Assembly: GCA_026874595.1 (NCBI GenBank)
Contig: CM049309.1
Location: 69,730,926 to 69,794,925 of the forward strand
Reading direction: 5' to 3'
DNA length: 64,000 nt
Origin: Sipunculus nudus
Taxonomy: Eukaryota; Annelida; Sipuncula; Golfingiida; Sipunculidae
Below, piece after piece: positions 34,471 through 47,551 of this stretch. The translations under genes were made by a program, and so were the position numbers. The notes under the pieces are model-generated. The model had not been told where the DNA came from. It saw only the letters and a program-made list of their open reading frames with translations, and ran no database searches. Numbering within the stretch: the stretch's first letter is position 1; every line of letters starts with the position of its first letter.

Positions 34471-36267
34471 CACACATTATGACTTAATTGCTTTTTCTGG
34501 GATTATAAGCAATTCTGCATGCACGGTATTTCTTACATGTGGCAACATATGGCTGCAACATATTGTAGCAGCATTTTGACTAAAAGTATTAATTATGAAA
34601 TATAAGATACATACAGTTATAGCAACTGTACACCACCATTGCAGTCACATGAACTTTCGCATGCTCCCAGCCACATATGCTATAAAAATAGTGATGATAC
34701 ACAATGACATATTGTGATGTTTTGTAATAACCCTTGTGGCAGCATTCAACTACCTTTTCCTTAACGAACATGGTGCTCTACTTCCCCTAAATATATGCTA
34801 CAGATGCCAGAATCCTTATACTCCTGGGTCTAGGGATAGTATTAATTTTTATGCCTGCATTGAAAAAATGTTTACCTATACTCTGTTACACCAACTTTTG
34901 TCCACCTGTTTTTAGATAATTTTCATTAAAGTTAATATTTTTCGATAATTGTCTAGAAAGATGTACATGGAAGTAAAGGTCTAATATGATAATTAAGAAT
35001 TTTACAATAGTTCTCCAGTTTATGTTTAACAATATTTGGGACTCTTTACAATAATCTGACAGATGTGTCCCTGAATGAGTATAGCAATCTTTGTTTTAGC
35101 TGGTTATAGCTTTTAGAGTGTTTACATGATATCATCCAATCAGCAGCTGCCAGCTGAGATTATTTTAGAATGTGACCAATTACTTTGACCGCCATAAGTG
35201 GGTCTGATAGGTAATAAAATGTAGACTAATTTATAAAATAAATATAAAGGAATCTTTTCTTTAAATAAGACCTGTGTAAGTTGAGTGATTTCCCTGTTGA
35301 CAAATTCGGTCCTTTAATTTTCTACCCAACATTACCATTTTCCCCCTTGAAATGTAACTAATAAAAATGTTCATAGCAAACAACAAGTGGACAGGAAGTG
35401 GAAGAACAGACCATAGTAAAACATTTGATATGCTGTTTGATCAATATAAGCATTTGCTACTGTCCTTTAATATAAATGAAGCTTAATTTTTGCTAGGGGG
35501 CCCTGGGCTATCATATAAAGTAGAGTATTTGCAAGAGTTTTTAAGTGCACTCAATAGTTAATATGACTAATGAAAGGAAAAGGACATCTTCTAATTGAGG
35601 TCATTCTTAATGCTACTTTAATAATGTAGAAATGACATGGTATAAAATAGTTTTAGTTCTAGTAGGGGCCTGCTATATACTGTTTAAATGACAAATTAGG
35701 AGGTATGCAGCCTTTAAAATAACAGTTACTATGCATACATGTGTAAGGAAGAGATGTGGTTGATCAGACAGATATGGTGATAAAAGCAATTAAACTCCAG
35801 TTGTTAATTCATCATGCATGCATTTTCTTTAATATTTATAATCAAGAAAGGACCCATAATCAGACATACACATTCTTGTAATAACATATACTTAGGAATG
35901 TGTACTTTCATGAAATATATATTCACATGTAAGCAGGAATGTGTGTGTTTTATCTTTCAGGACCACAACCAGTATGCCTGGCATTACCACATCATCAAAA
36001 CATCCTACTTTGAGAATCATGATTTTCTACAAAAAAAATCATATTATGCTGATTAACTTTATTATCTTGTGGTAAATTTGGACCCTTTGCTAAGCATGAA
36101 AAGTATCATTAAATGAAAGAATGATTAATTCTGTATGGTGCATGTATATCATTACTGAATTTTAATATGTTATAATTGCTGATCAGCCACTCCTTCTGAT
36201 AAATAATTGAAAACTGAAATATTTATACTACAGATAGTATAACCATAACTTACTGATACAGAATATC
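34471..36267. other. Non-coding DNA, nothing recognised
   Basis: AT-rich. A small patch at 35100-35220 contains a CCAATCAGCAGCTGCCAGCTG word (CCAAT and E-box cores). Frames at 34589-34771 (minus) and 35814-36056 (plus) have no recognisable product. Confidence 0.5.
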
Positions 36268-36450
36268 AACATGGCACAAAACCCCTAAATTGTTCTCATA
36301 TATGACCAAATCTGACATGTATGGCATGCCTGTCAGCATTGCATGTTGTACTTGTCAACTTTTACATCTAAGAGTTATCATGCTTACTCTTGTCTAACAC
36401 AGCCAAGAAAAGAGAATTCCCTATCCCAACAGCCCTAAAATTAATATATT
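36268..36450 (+). repeat. Interspersed repeat R2, copy 2
   Basis: Diverged second copy of the R2 sequence at 33391. The two copies lie in the same orientation about 2.9 kb apart. No coding potential. Confidence 0.5.
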
Positions 36451-37579
36451 ACCATAAATGGCAAATCCTCAAGAAATCTGGTTAACAAGGAAAATTTATG
36501 AATTATAATCAAACTTACACAGGTAAGTTTATATGAGTGAGTTGATCTGAGAAGTCTGCAGGATCAACTGTCAACTGACATATTTCTCATAAACTGTGAT
36601 GATTTCATAGAAAGCATAGTGAGAAACTGCTGCAGAAACAGTGTAATTTGAGCTGAAAGGTCACAAAAAGTATCTGGAACCCATTATGCGTCCATATTGT
36701 TGATCATTTTTTTAAACGTCTAGACAACAGGCAGTGATTGAACACAGAGAGTGTGACTTTTTACCATTGTCTACACTAATAAAGGAGTCGCAAGAAAACT
36801 TCCAGCTAACAGACATCCAGGGAATCCTTATATCTGCCAGATATGTTACAAGTATATCAACATGTCTGACTAGCTTTTTTCAAAAATGACATTGTCAGAC
36901 AACAGATAAATTTCATGTGAACTGTGTGGACTGCTTAGAAATTTGATGTTGAAGAAATAAAAACAAATAGGGAGATTTTGTATCATACTTTGTTGAGAAG
37001 AAATAAATGTCAAGCAGAAGAAATGTGAACAAAAATTATCCTGTATGTTCTTTAATCTTCTAAAATATAGACATAAAAGAAAGTAGGGTTGACTGAGTCT
37101 TTGTTCATTAGAAAGATGTTTCGTAGATTCTATGAATAAAAAAAATAGCATTTTAAAAGATCTAAATAATATTTAAAACAAAACATTATCTATATTTACA
37201 TCTTTATAAGTTACCATTCAAGTATTAGACAGATTCTATATAAACATTATTTGTTATCAAACTGTATTAAAACTACCCTTAAACATCCCCTTTATCAATT
37301 ATTCTGCTAGTTGTACTTGGTTATTATGCTAATTGACTAGAATCGATGGATTTCTTCCTGCAAGCGTCACCGATAAAGAGGTCCCTATTGTGTTCCTGTA
37401 ATGATTATGCTAACTTCCCAGGAAATGGAGAATGGGAGACTGAAATAACAGTGATACCCAGAGCAACAGAAGCACACTTTGGACTTGATAATAAACATTT
37501 CCTCCAGCTGCAGAATTTATAAGCTTCCCAAAGGTTGATCCAATACACACAGAGATATTCTGACAATGTCCTTGTGAAA
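36451..37579. other. Non-coding DNA, nothing recognised
   Basis: Frames of 93 codons (36870-37151, minus) and the start of a 135-codon frame (37405-37812, minus) occur here. The second runs into repeat R1 and is not a gene. No conserved domain is visible. Confidence 0.45.
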
Positions 37580-37940
37580 GCCTTTAAAGGGGTCATTTTC
37601 TGATATCTGACATATATCAACAAAAGATAATCCCTTGAACATTTTACAAAAATATGACAAAAAAAAAAAAACACTGATCCCACCTCATACAGGCTTTTAA
37701 ATGTTGTTTTTAACAATGTGTTAATACCATGTAGGGTTCTGGCCTCCAAAATAATCCAAGAACATTCAACAAGGACATATGGTGGCAAGTCAGACAAACC
37801 ACAGTTTTGCAATAGGTGTTTTGCAACTAGTCATCATTCAACTACCACTTATATGCAACCAAAAATTTTCATTACATGGTTTATCCTTTTGTCAACATTG
37901 TTGTGTTTACTAACAGCTTGTACATAATCACAGCATAATC
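37580..37940 (+). repeat. Interspersed repeat R1, copy 4
   Basis: Begins with TTTAAAGGGGTCATTTTC, then GATATCTGA, ATCAACAAAAGATAAT, CTTGAACATTTTAC, ACATTCAACAAGGAC, CAAGTCAGAC, and ends near TTTACTAACAGCTTGTACA. It is the best partner of copy 3. It includes an A12 run near 37659 and has no coding function. Confidence 0.7.
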
Positions 37941-38195
37941 ATATAGGGTGTATGACACAAGTGGGAAAATGAAGAGGGCAGGTCTTTGACCTTGACCTTA
38001 GATCCTACGACCTCAAAAACGATAAGATTCTCCCTCCATGTGTGGGCGAGCCATATGTGAAAGATGAAAGGTTTACTTGAACAGGTTTGGGTTAAAATCG
38101 ATCCACAAAGCATTCCCGGATGGACAGAATGACGGACAAATGCACGAACAGAGGCATTACTATATTCCCTCCAGCAACTTCGTTGCAAGGAAGTT
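37941..38195 (+). repeat. Mollusc-type repeat: TGACCT module plus GACGGAC tail
   Basis: It contains TTGACCTTGACCT (direct TGACCT half-sites at 37987 and 37993), a body resembling the units at 47241-47800 (GGCGAGCCATATGTGAAAGATGAAAGG), then GATCCACAAAGC, a GACGGACAAATG tail and a CAACTTCGTTGCAAGGAAGTTGCC hairpin-like segment near 38166-38190. Both strands have short frames of no significance. Confidence 0.6.
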
Positions 38196-39456
38196 GCCAG
38201 GGGATTTAATAATCAATATGAATCAGAGGTTAAGAATCAATTACAATTTGAATGAGTAGTTGCAATTAAATGAATCAATTATTTGATCTACACCATATTA
38301 CATCCTTGAATCTTATATTAATAGGTGTACTTAGCTCACCCTCACAAACATATTCAAACCTTGTCATGTCCAAGAACCATGGCCCCTGAATACAATACGG
38401 ACATGGGCAGAACTTTGACCACATATATAATTACCTTTGTTATTAGGTTATTCATACTGGTCATCCTGAACAGTGTGACTGAACTCCTTTGAACATCACA
38501 TAAGAATCTGCATCAGTATGGACCACAGCATCTTGCCACAAACCACTTGGGTTTCCATAGGTTACTTAGGTGTCTTGTTGATTACAATGCATATGGTAGC
38601 CTCTGTAAATTAACAAGATTGTCATTCCCTGCATAATAACCCAACTTCTAAAAGTAGGAAACCTGAAGGGTACAGGGCTATACATACACAAAAAATAACA
38701 GAGCTAATTCAATTTTTCTCTGCCTTAATCTGAATAAACCTTCCCCCTAATCCTCACATGCATTCAAAACCTAAGATCAGGGAAAGCACAAATGGGGTTT
38801 AAACATAGTTGATATTTTCTCTGACAACTGTATAAATTTTGTGAACTCTTTCTTCTGTATAGCCAACAGGTCAACCCATACTTCTAACAGGCCAGGAATA
38901 AAAATAATAATAAACCTTTCATTATGACAGGCCTTAAGTTGAACTTATAAACCTGCACTGATGACAGAGTTCCAGTAAAACTTAATAAATCAATTGTCTG
39001 ACAGACCTACACACAAACCTATACAACAAAAATTTCCATGAAGTTACACCTTGTTATCCATTCTGTGGAACCTTGGTACTACTCTTTGGAACATAGCTAT
39101 AGCTGAACCTGCAGATTAACATTTTTCTCAAACAGACTTGAAGTCAAACTCAGAATCACTTCTTCTGACAGACCTGCACTGAGATTCATAAATATTAAAT
39201 TCTCATGTCCTTAATAAAAATTTATGAAGTGTTTATATCTTCATTCATGTGATCTAATATGTCAGTCAGTAGAGGGCAGACCTCCATAAGGGGAAAACTG
39301 TAGTACTGGTTAAACAGAATTCAATATCCCTTTACCATGGTCATTATACTGATAAAAATGAAGAAAATCTGAAGCGATCTTTTATTAAGTTACTGAACAT
39401 ACTGGTTATAAAAAAAAACATATGTACAAACCTGTAAATTACCTGGCTGTACTTTC
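38196..39456. other. Non-coding DNA, nothing recognised
   Basis: AT-rich. No frame above about 60 codons, no tandem array and no inverted termini noticed. Confidence 0.55.
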
Positions 39457-39665
39457 TTAAAGGTACTTGGCCACTTGCCAAAATGTGTATTAACTGCCAC
39501 TATCAGTTCATTTTCACTGAATTCACAAGTTTCTTGGTGAAACCAACCTGGTTAATAAACTGAGTCTCTCTTTCACCTTTTTTACATAATGTTTTGATTC
39601 TGTGTTGGTAAATACAACCCAAGTGTGACTGTTTACTATAATCAGACTGTGTGGTTAAAGGTATG
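39457..39665. mobile_element. TTAA-ended MITE, copy 2 (internally deleted)
   Basis: Begins TTAAAGGTACTTGGCC and ends at GTGGTTAAAGG. An internal block (CTGTGTTGGTAAATACAACC, then AGTGTGACTGTTTAC and ATAATCAGACTG) matches the block at 7705-7760 in copy 1. About 200 bp against 517 bp in copy 1, so it has lost sequence. Confidence 0.5.
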
Positions 39666-40824
<1,159 letters not shown>

Positions 40825-41545
40825 TACAAAATCACTGAGTGCAATCTGGCAGCCATATTTGATATTGAGCCTGGAATTCAAGTCCTCTACGCACCAATCA
40901 TCCCTGTCAATCTGAAAAAGATCAAGGGTATTGTGTTTGTGAAAATGTTTGCCACAGAAGATTTCTGATTGTGGTGTGGCCTGCCATATTGGTATTTTGG
41001 CAGGTGTGCAATTTGACTGGGATGAAGCCCTCATTGGCTCCAATAATCCCTGTGAATATGAGAAAGATCTGGCATGTTCTTGGTAATAGATTGCACGTGA
41101 AAGAAAATCATCGAATGTGCTCTGGTGGCCATATTGGAATTTTTGCAGGTCTGTTATTCAATAGGTCTGGGCCCTCATAGGTAACAATCATCCCTGTGAA
41201 TATGAGGAAGATCAAGCATGTTCTTGATGAGATATTGGGCACAAAAGAAAATCATTGATTGTGCTCTGGTGGCCATATTGGAATTCTGACAGGTCTATAA
41301 TTCTACAAGTCTGGAACCCTCATAGGTACCAATCATCCCTGTGAATTTGAGAAAGATCAAACATGTTCTTGTTGGGATAACATGCAAAAGAAAATCACAG
41401 ATTGTGCTCTGGCTGCCATAGAGGAATTCCAATAGGTCTGTAATTCTACAGGTCTGGAGCCCTCATAGGTAACAATCATCCAATATAATTTGAGAAAGAT
41501 CAAGCAAATTCTGATGATATATCACATGCGAAAGGAACCTAAAGT
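40825..41545. repeat. 145-bp tandem repeat, about 4.5 copies
   Basis: The word AATCATCCCTGTGAAT recurs at 40896, 41043, 41186, 41331 and 41474, giving spacings of 147, 143, 145 and 143 bp. Each unit also has GAGAAAGATCAAGCATGTTCT, GTGCTCTGGTGGCCATATTGG and TCTGGAGCCCTCATAGGTA-like words. Edge units are more diverged than the middle ones. Opposite-strand frames of 83 and 69 codons are by-products. Non-coding. Confidence 0.9.
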
Positions 41546-41857
41546 GATGAATACAATGTCATTGAGCTGCCTTTCTGTATTTCCATCATCTAGCTCTTAT
41601 CTGAAGAGTGTTGTCTGTCAATAAAATGCCCTCAAAGTCTGAGGACTACAGACTTTTAAATGTGTAAAGATAAGTTTCATATGTGGGAGGTGTTGGCATT
41701 TTTTTCTTCCAAATAATATTACACATTCTAGTAACATAGGTTAACCTGGTCAGTTGATGGCCCTTATACCTATGAATGGAGCAGTCTGCCCCTCCTGTGT
41801 GTACAAAGGAATCTCCCTGTATACCATATGGTATATAATCCTATATGAATTAAAAAT
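41546..41857. other. Non-coding spacer
   Basis: Nothing recognised apart from a short palindromic ATACCATATGGTAT at 41821-41834. Confidence 0.5.
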
Positions 41858-42000
41858 ATATTATGGTGATCCAGATTACCTCTAAAAATTTTATGATTTG
41901 TTCCTAAGGGGTTATCCTAGCCTTAGAAAAGATTTACATTCATAACATTTTGTGTAAAATTGCTAAATGAAAAACCATCCAACCATAGGAAAGACATATT
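41858..42000 (+). mobile_element. LINE-like 3' module, copy 2
   Basis: Starts with ATATTATGGTGATCCAGATT, essentially identical to the start of copy 1 at 4466. It continues with ATTTTATGATTTGTTCCTAAGG, a recognisable version of the usual 'atggattgttcctt' block of this widespread repeat. The 3' tail is decayed. Confidence 0.5.
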
Positions 42001-43643
42001 ATCTTCCTGTTGGAGGTACAATAAATGATAGGTTAAAATTAGATCAATAATGACCAAAGAAAAAACCTTAAGTGTTATAACTTTTCAGTGAACAGTAGAG
42101 CATGCCACAATTTGATCTCTAAACACATTCAAATTACCACAAAATCTTCACAACAACAAATCTAAACATTTACAATATGAATCACATCAATTTTCAATTA
42201 TTCATTATACTGCCATGCAACAGTCAAATCACATTTGAATTTGATTGAGTTTCATTTGCATGAAGGAGAGTAAATTCAATACCTTTAAATTTTTTAAAGT
42301 TTTTATATTTGATAATAAGTCAATAGGAAATTTGAGAAAATTTAATTAGGTGTGAATAAAATGGTCACATTTCTAGAATTTCTGTTTGGCCTACATTCTT
42401 CAACTAATGAAGACTAATCCCTACCCAACATGAAGGCACTTCAAATCAAGCCTGACAGTCACAAATAGCAAAGCTGACCACAGCCTTGCCGGCAGCCATT
42501 TTGAAGTATTAGTAAAAATCAACTGATTTCTTTATGTGTAGGTGCCAGTGTATACACCAGCTATAAATTTTTACCTAACAATCACTACAAATCGGTAAAT
42601 ATTTATTTTATCATTCATAACATGAAGGGTTTATGGGATGTCTTCATGCTGCTCAAGAAGTAATAGTATCTAAACAGTAGAGCCTTAGAAAGATCAACTC
42701 AAGATCTGCTGGGTGAAAGCCTCTGCATTTTACAATATATGAATTAACAGTGTATAAATATATAACATGTTACGGCTAGGATCTGTGCCTATCTCCTAGG
42801 ATTTGAGTTCACAAGGTGCAGCTTGGGGCATTTAATAAGACAGGTTGGTACAGGAAGCGTGTTTCTCTGGTGTTGAATAAAAATTCTGAGAAAGTGCACT
42901 CTGGTGGATGCTATTCCCCAGTAATGTATAGGTGATGGCCCCAAGGAATTGTATCAAATCCCACACTTTGAAAACACAAGCCAGGAAACCTGCAGATGCT
43001 GGCTCAGGACTGGGAGAGTGCTGCTGCCTAACTGGTCCCCTGACACTCTACAGCAGCCAACTGCTGGGTACAACACAAATCAGGCCTGATACAGTTCTTC
43101 AGCCTTAAACCAGACAAATAAGGGTGCCAGATGACAGTCACACCCACACCTACGTTGTTACACAGGTATTGTTTCATGTGGCTTGTCACAACAAGTGTGG
43201 CTTTTGGAAACCTCCAGGTGAAAAGGCCAAAAAGTACACTAAAGCTCTTAGTTTCTGATCGATATCATAGCTGGCATTAATATAATGAGGTCCAAATGAT
43301 ATTTACTCTGAGGAGATAACAGATTAACACATTCCTTCTGGACCACTGCCTTGAATGACCATCAAGCCACAGAGCTGGTCATTTTCAATCACTGGACACC
43401 AGAACTGACCACCACACCAAAATGACATGTCAACATGTACATAGAAATCTCAGTTCTCCATACCACACTAAAATCACCCAGAGACCCAAAGACTGCCTAA
43501 ATAGGCTACACAGGCTTGTAATGACCAAACTGGCATGTAAACCATTCAGCTGCATATAGGAGGAATATGCACCAGTTATTTTTCTATAATTTGTCAATTT
43601 TGTTTAAACAATTCTTTTTAAACATAAATTCAACAAAATTACA
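42001..43643. other. Non-coding DNA, nothing certain
   Basis: Mostly AT-rich until about 42770, then a more GC-balanced but unrecognised stretch to about 43500 without long frames. A small patch at 42460-42520 (GCCGGCAGCCATTTTGAA) stands out in composition. No repeat or gene could be supported. Confidence 0.4.
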
Positions 43644-43657
43644 CCCCCCCCCCCCCC
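43644..43657. repeat. C14 homopolymer
   Basis: Fourteen consecutive C residues. No function indicated. Confidence 0.95.
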
Positions 43658-43829
43658 AAATAAAATGTTTATTAATTTTCCAAAGTAGCTTTACATGCAA
43701 TCATGGTTTTATTGTAAAACATAAACCTGTGGAGACCTGTTCAATGGTACAATCCTGGAGTGACCTTATTCCTTATATGAACAGACCCCATGAAAAAAGA
43801 GCACAATTATAATGGTCTGTTACACTCAT

Positions 43830-44560
43830 GGCTGTTGTTAAATTTGTAATACTTAATCACAATTTTTTATCCACAAGACAGCAAGGGGTACCAGTGCAGC
43901 AAAGCACAATGGGTCAAAAGAGTGAAAAAAAAGAAAAGTTTTGTTTAATGACTGAACACAATTGTTTGCTGGACAGGTTTCATGGACATTTTTCATTTTC
44001 CACTGACTGTAAGAATGGCAATTTAATCTTTTACAGTGGAACCATGTGCTGTCATGCAAAATTTCAAGAGAAGCTACATTCTGGGCTGCATGGTTAAAAA
44101 AGTAGTAAAAACAAAATATACAAGTATGATTGACAGAAAAAGATGCAGCCAAAGATTTCAGGAGATGGCAAGTTTTATTTTAAGTTCATCACGACATTCA
44201 TCAGTAATCTTTATTGCCGTTAAGCATTTCAAGTGAATTAAATTCTAGAGACCTGCGAGATAGCATCTGGACCATCGGAGGTACAGGTTATTATTTCTGT
44301 AGTTTGGTTAAATGTCCACCTGGTTTATGTCACTTAACCGATGACGGCGTAGCCAACCATGAAAGCACTCTGTCCTTCCTTTCTGTCCAGAACATGCATC
44401 GAACAATCACTCCGTGACATCGATTAAAGCATTTTTTATCGCAAGATGAATTATGTTACATGCCAGGTCCTGCATATATTTGCTGGCTTAAAGGTCAAAT
44501 CTGTGGCATGTACAAATAACTGCAGAAATTCATCAAATACAATCCTGTTTTACTACGGGA
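43830..44560. other. Candidate conserved regulatory block G
   Basis: A long, non-repetitive island with balanced composition. It includes AATTGTTTGCTGGACAGG, a CATCGATTAAAGC word and GTCACTTAACCGATGACGG. Frames of 89, 99, 66 and 67 codons on both strands overlap each other and resemble nothing known, as expected when a conserved non-coding stretch has few stops by chance. Largest of the lettered blocks. Confidence 0.33.
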
Positions 44561-44994
44561 AAATCCCTTTAAAAATGGTTGAATGAAGAAACTAATCAAC
44601 TAATAAAAATACCAGGATTTCTTCAGTCTTTTTAAATACCTCAGATTGTATCTTTAGCATCCTTTTTAAAAGAAACTCTTGAAAGAAATGACTACAATCA
44701 CTGTGACTTTTTTTAATGTAAAGGCCACAGCCATGATGAGTTGGGTAAAACATTAAATCTTTTTCAAAGGTCAAAACCATGTTGTCAAAGTAAGCTAGCT
44801 TACTGCTACAAATTGAAAATAGTTTTATTTTGAAAGTTATTCCTCAGGACAAGTTCTTGTGAGTCGGTTTATCTGATGTGGGATACCTTTTTTTAATGTT
44901 TTCACTCCCTGACTTGGAGAAAATGGGAGGTAAATGATTTCAAGGCATGCATAGATCTCTAATATGGCTTTCCTCCCTCCTTTTTTTCTACTTA
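44561..44994. other. Non-coding DNA, nothing recognised
   Basis: AT-rich, with a 62-codon minus-strand frame of no significance. Confidence 0.5.
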
Positions 44995-45300
44995 GACGGT
45001 GCAACGCTTAATGGCACCACCTTTCGGTTGTGAAGCACAAACATTTGAATACACTTTTGGAAATTGTGTGTCCATTGTATGAGCACTGTTTTCTCATGTG
45101 GATTACCTGGAGGTATGCCACAAAAATGAAAAATAGGATTTTTGGGACTCGTGTACTTTGGAGCTTAATTTTAACTCCCTCCTCTTCCAGCGTAGTACTC
45201 AACAGCAAGAGGTATGCCCCTACAGACAAAAAGTGCGCCAAAAGTATTTTCATACGCCTGAAGAGGGTTCGCAGACGCACACACACACAGCCTCAAAAGG
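44995..45300. other. Candidate conserved regulatory block H
   Basis: A balanced-composition island with two mirror-image 92-codon frames, neither recognisable. Contains GGCACCACC, AGCTTAATTTTAAC and a short ACACACAC run at the right edge. Evidence is weaker than for blocks F and G. Confidence 0.22.
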
Positions 45301-45441
45301 GAATGTAAATATAAATTAAATAAATATTTTATGTAAATAATTTAAATAACAAATATATATATATATATATAGATATAACTTGATTCAAAGTTTTATTTTA
45401 TTCTCATACATGATTGGCACAGTTATATTCCCTTTTGGAGC
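45292..45441. repeat. Short inverted repeat around a TA tract
   Basis: CTCAAAAGGGAAT near 45293 faces ATTCCCTTTTGGAG near 45428-45441 across about 120 bp of A/T-rich DNA with a (TA)n tract (45353-45373). It could be a tiny foldback element or a chance match. Confidence 0.3.
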
Positions 45442-45669
45442 TATGAGAACACTCGTTGAGTGAGAACTTAAGGTCTCATGATCGTCAAAAAACCTTGGTT
45501 TAATTAAGCTGTAGAATTCATATTTAAATGAATTTTAGCCACAATGATATATACAAATTTGAAATCCTTAGAATATCTGCTGTGGATGTTTAAGCCAATA
45601 TACAAGAGAAAAAAATTAAGATGCACCAAAGATTCAATTTATACAGGGATCTGGACGCAAACTACTCTC
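45442..45669. other. Non-coding spacer
   Basis: Nothing recognised. Confidence 0.55.
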
Positions 45670-45873
45670 CAGGGGCGGATCCAGGATTAAGGAAAAGGGG
45701 GGGGGGGGGGTCCAACCAAGGAGGACTAACGAAAATCCTAAAAATAAAGGTCATCAGGTCTGGAAAAGGGGATTCCAGGCCGTAAAATTTTGTCTAAAAC
45801 CCATTAAAAAAGTTGCTTTGGGTGAAAAAGACCCCCTGGAACCCCCCCCCCCCCCCCCCCGGATTCACTTCTG
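45670..45873. mobile_element. hAT-like MITE with CAGGGGCGGATCCAG ends, copy 2
   Basis: Left terminus CAGGGGCGGATCCAGG is intact. The reverse-complemented right terminus is CAGAAGTGAATCCGGG. The interior has a G-run after the left end and a C18 run before the right end, the hallmark layout of this short dispersed element. 204 bp, non-coding. Flanks (CTACTCTC and CTCTCTTA) do not form a clean target duplication. Confidence 0.8.
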
Positions 45874-46011
45874 CTCTCTTACATTGTAATGTGCTTAGTC
45901 AACTTGCTAACCAGATGGTTGTCGGACCAATTGATTCTAGTGTGGCTGTGAAGTGACAGTGAGGGATTGTGAGAGGCAAACCACAGGGAAGAAAATGATC
46001 TTTGGTAAATC
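45874..46011. other. Non-coding spacer
   Basis: Nothing recognised. Confidence 0.55.
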
Positions 46012-46140
46012 TGGTGAAGGACATAGCTTAGTGGTAATGGCACTGGTTTATCCATACCCTAAGCTCCTGGAGTGAAAAAGGGAAAAGCTGGATATGACCT
46101 GATGCCTCTACTTCAGGTTATGACTTCTGGGTTACTGGTA
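46012..46140 (+). mobile_element. tRNA-derived SINE, family B, copy 2 (diverged)
   Basis: The A-box-like part GACATAGCTTAGTGGTAATG matches the family B head seen at 49k and 54k. The B box is not clear and the body is diverged, so only the head is confidently assigned. Confidence 0.4.
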
Positions 46141-47199
46141 CTTATAACCTGTGTAAAGAAAACATGAATCCATGAATCCTCTTAATCCCTTTGATGCATG
46201 ATTGAGGTCATATTTCTGGAGCATTTCTGCAGCATGAGACTTATTAGTAGATCTACACATCCAATGTCAATAAAATATATCAAACCAGATGAAACCATAG
46301 ACAGAAACTTCTGAAAAATAAAATTCACAAGTTTCTATTTAAACAGCTATGAGAAATTTTTTGAATTGTTTGGAAATTAAGAGCAGGAGGTGGTAAGTAA
46401 TTGCTCATTTATTATTATTGACAATTACTTTATGGCAGTATATAATTCCCCCCCCCCCCTGGTAATAAAATAAAAAATCAGGGCTGATCAGCTTTGTTTT
46501 CTTGACACTGTAATGTCAGGATAATCAGACTTTGTAAACATTATCCATAGGAGACATTATGTCGGAGAATGGTAAAATCAGACCTGCCAGGCTGGGGCAT
46601 GAGCACTGTTTATTGTCACAGTAATGCCAGCAAATGGTAGATCCTAAGCACCCTGTGAATGTCCTAACGTGAACCAAACATGCACAAGTTCATTTTTGGG
46701 GAGTAACCATCGCCTGGGGAAGGTCTCTTGTCTGTGTTCTGAACGAGTCTATGATACTTCAGAGTAGACAGGTGACAAGTGATCGTGCTCTCATTCACGA
46801 CATTCTGTGTCATCAAATGGCCATAGCCTGATTTTAAAAAGATGGCTTGATTCTTTTACCTTGTTTGTGTCTACAGCCAAATACAAATATATGGTAAACT
46901 TCATAAGACACTACATAAGGTTTTCCTAAACTTAACGAGGAAATGGAGGAACACATACCAGTCAATCTCAGCTCATGGCTCTGACATTTGAAAACTAATC
47001 AAGATGTCCAGGAACATCTTAATACTGAGTACAGTAGTCATGGAAATAATGATAATTTTTACATCATTATTATTAAATTTTTTCATCAAATTCAAACACA
47101 GCACTTCTATTATGATTTTATTTTACACATTATGATATTATATTATATATTGTGTTATAGATATCATATTATTATTTATAATATTAACTAGAAATTTCT
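46141..47199. other. Non-coding DNA, nothing recognised
   Basis: Contains a C-run at 46449-46459 and a moderately complex part at 46500-46820 without long frames. The part at 47050-47190 is extremely AT-rich. Confidence 0.5.
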
Positions 47200-47386
47200 G
47201 GCATTGGAGATGCCTTAGTATCCCTAGACATATAATAGGCTCCTGTGATCTTCACCTTTGACCTTGTAACCTAAAGTGGAACGGGGTCTTCCTCTATTGG
47301 CAGGTGAACTATATGTGCAAGATAAAAGGTCTGAAATGAATGTTTTGCTGAAAAAGCATCAATAATCTTTTTAAAGATGTGTCCTG

Positions 47387-47405
47387 TGACCTTGACCTTT
47401 GACCT
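47387..47405 (-). promoter_or_regulatory. Nuclear-receptor-type half-site array (DR0 + DR1)
   Basis: Three TGACCT half-sites in one orientation at 47387, 47393 and 47400. The last two form TGACCTTTGACCT, which is AGGTCAAAGGTCA on the minus strand, the consensus DR1 recognised by RXR, HNF4 and COUP-TF type receptors. The sequence match is exact; use in the cell is unknown. Confidence 0.4.
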
Positions 47406-47538
47406 TGTGATCCCCAAAATCAATTCGGATCTTGCTTTTTTATTGGACATATAAAGGTCAATTTTGAAATCCATACATAAACAAAAGCTGAAATTATCAT
47501 CTGGAAACTAATTTTTTGACAGATAACTCCTGTGGCCT

Positions 47539-47551
47539 TGACCTTTGACCT
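47539..47551 (-). promoter_or_regulatory. Consensus DR1 site in the next tandem unit
   Basis: TGACCTTTGACCT again, at the equivalent position of the following 145-bp unit. The first unit (47252-47264) carries it with one mismatch and the fourth (47678-47697) as a DR0 plus a decayed third half-site. Confidence 0.4.

Noticed and set aside
37405-37812. 135-codon minus-strand open frame as a gene
   Set aside because: It runs across interspersed repeat R1, resembles the frame in the sister copy at 28534 only because the DNA is related, and has no recognisable domain.
41821-41834. ATACCATATGGTAT palindrome as an operator site
   Set aside because: Short AT-rich palindromes are expected by chance here, and no context supports function.
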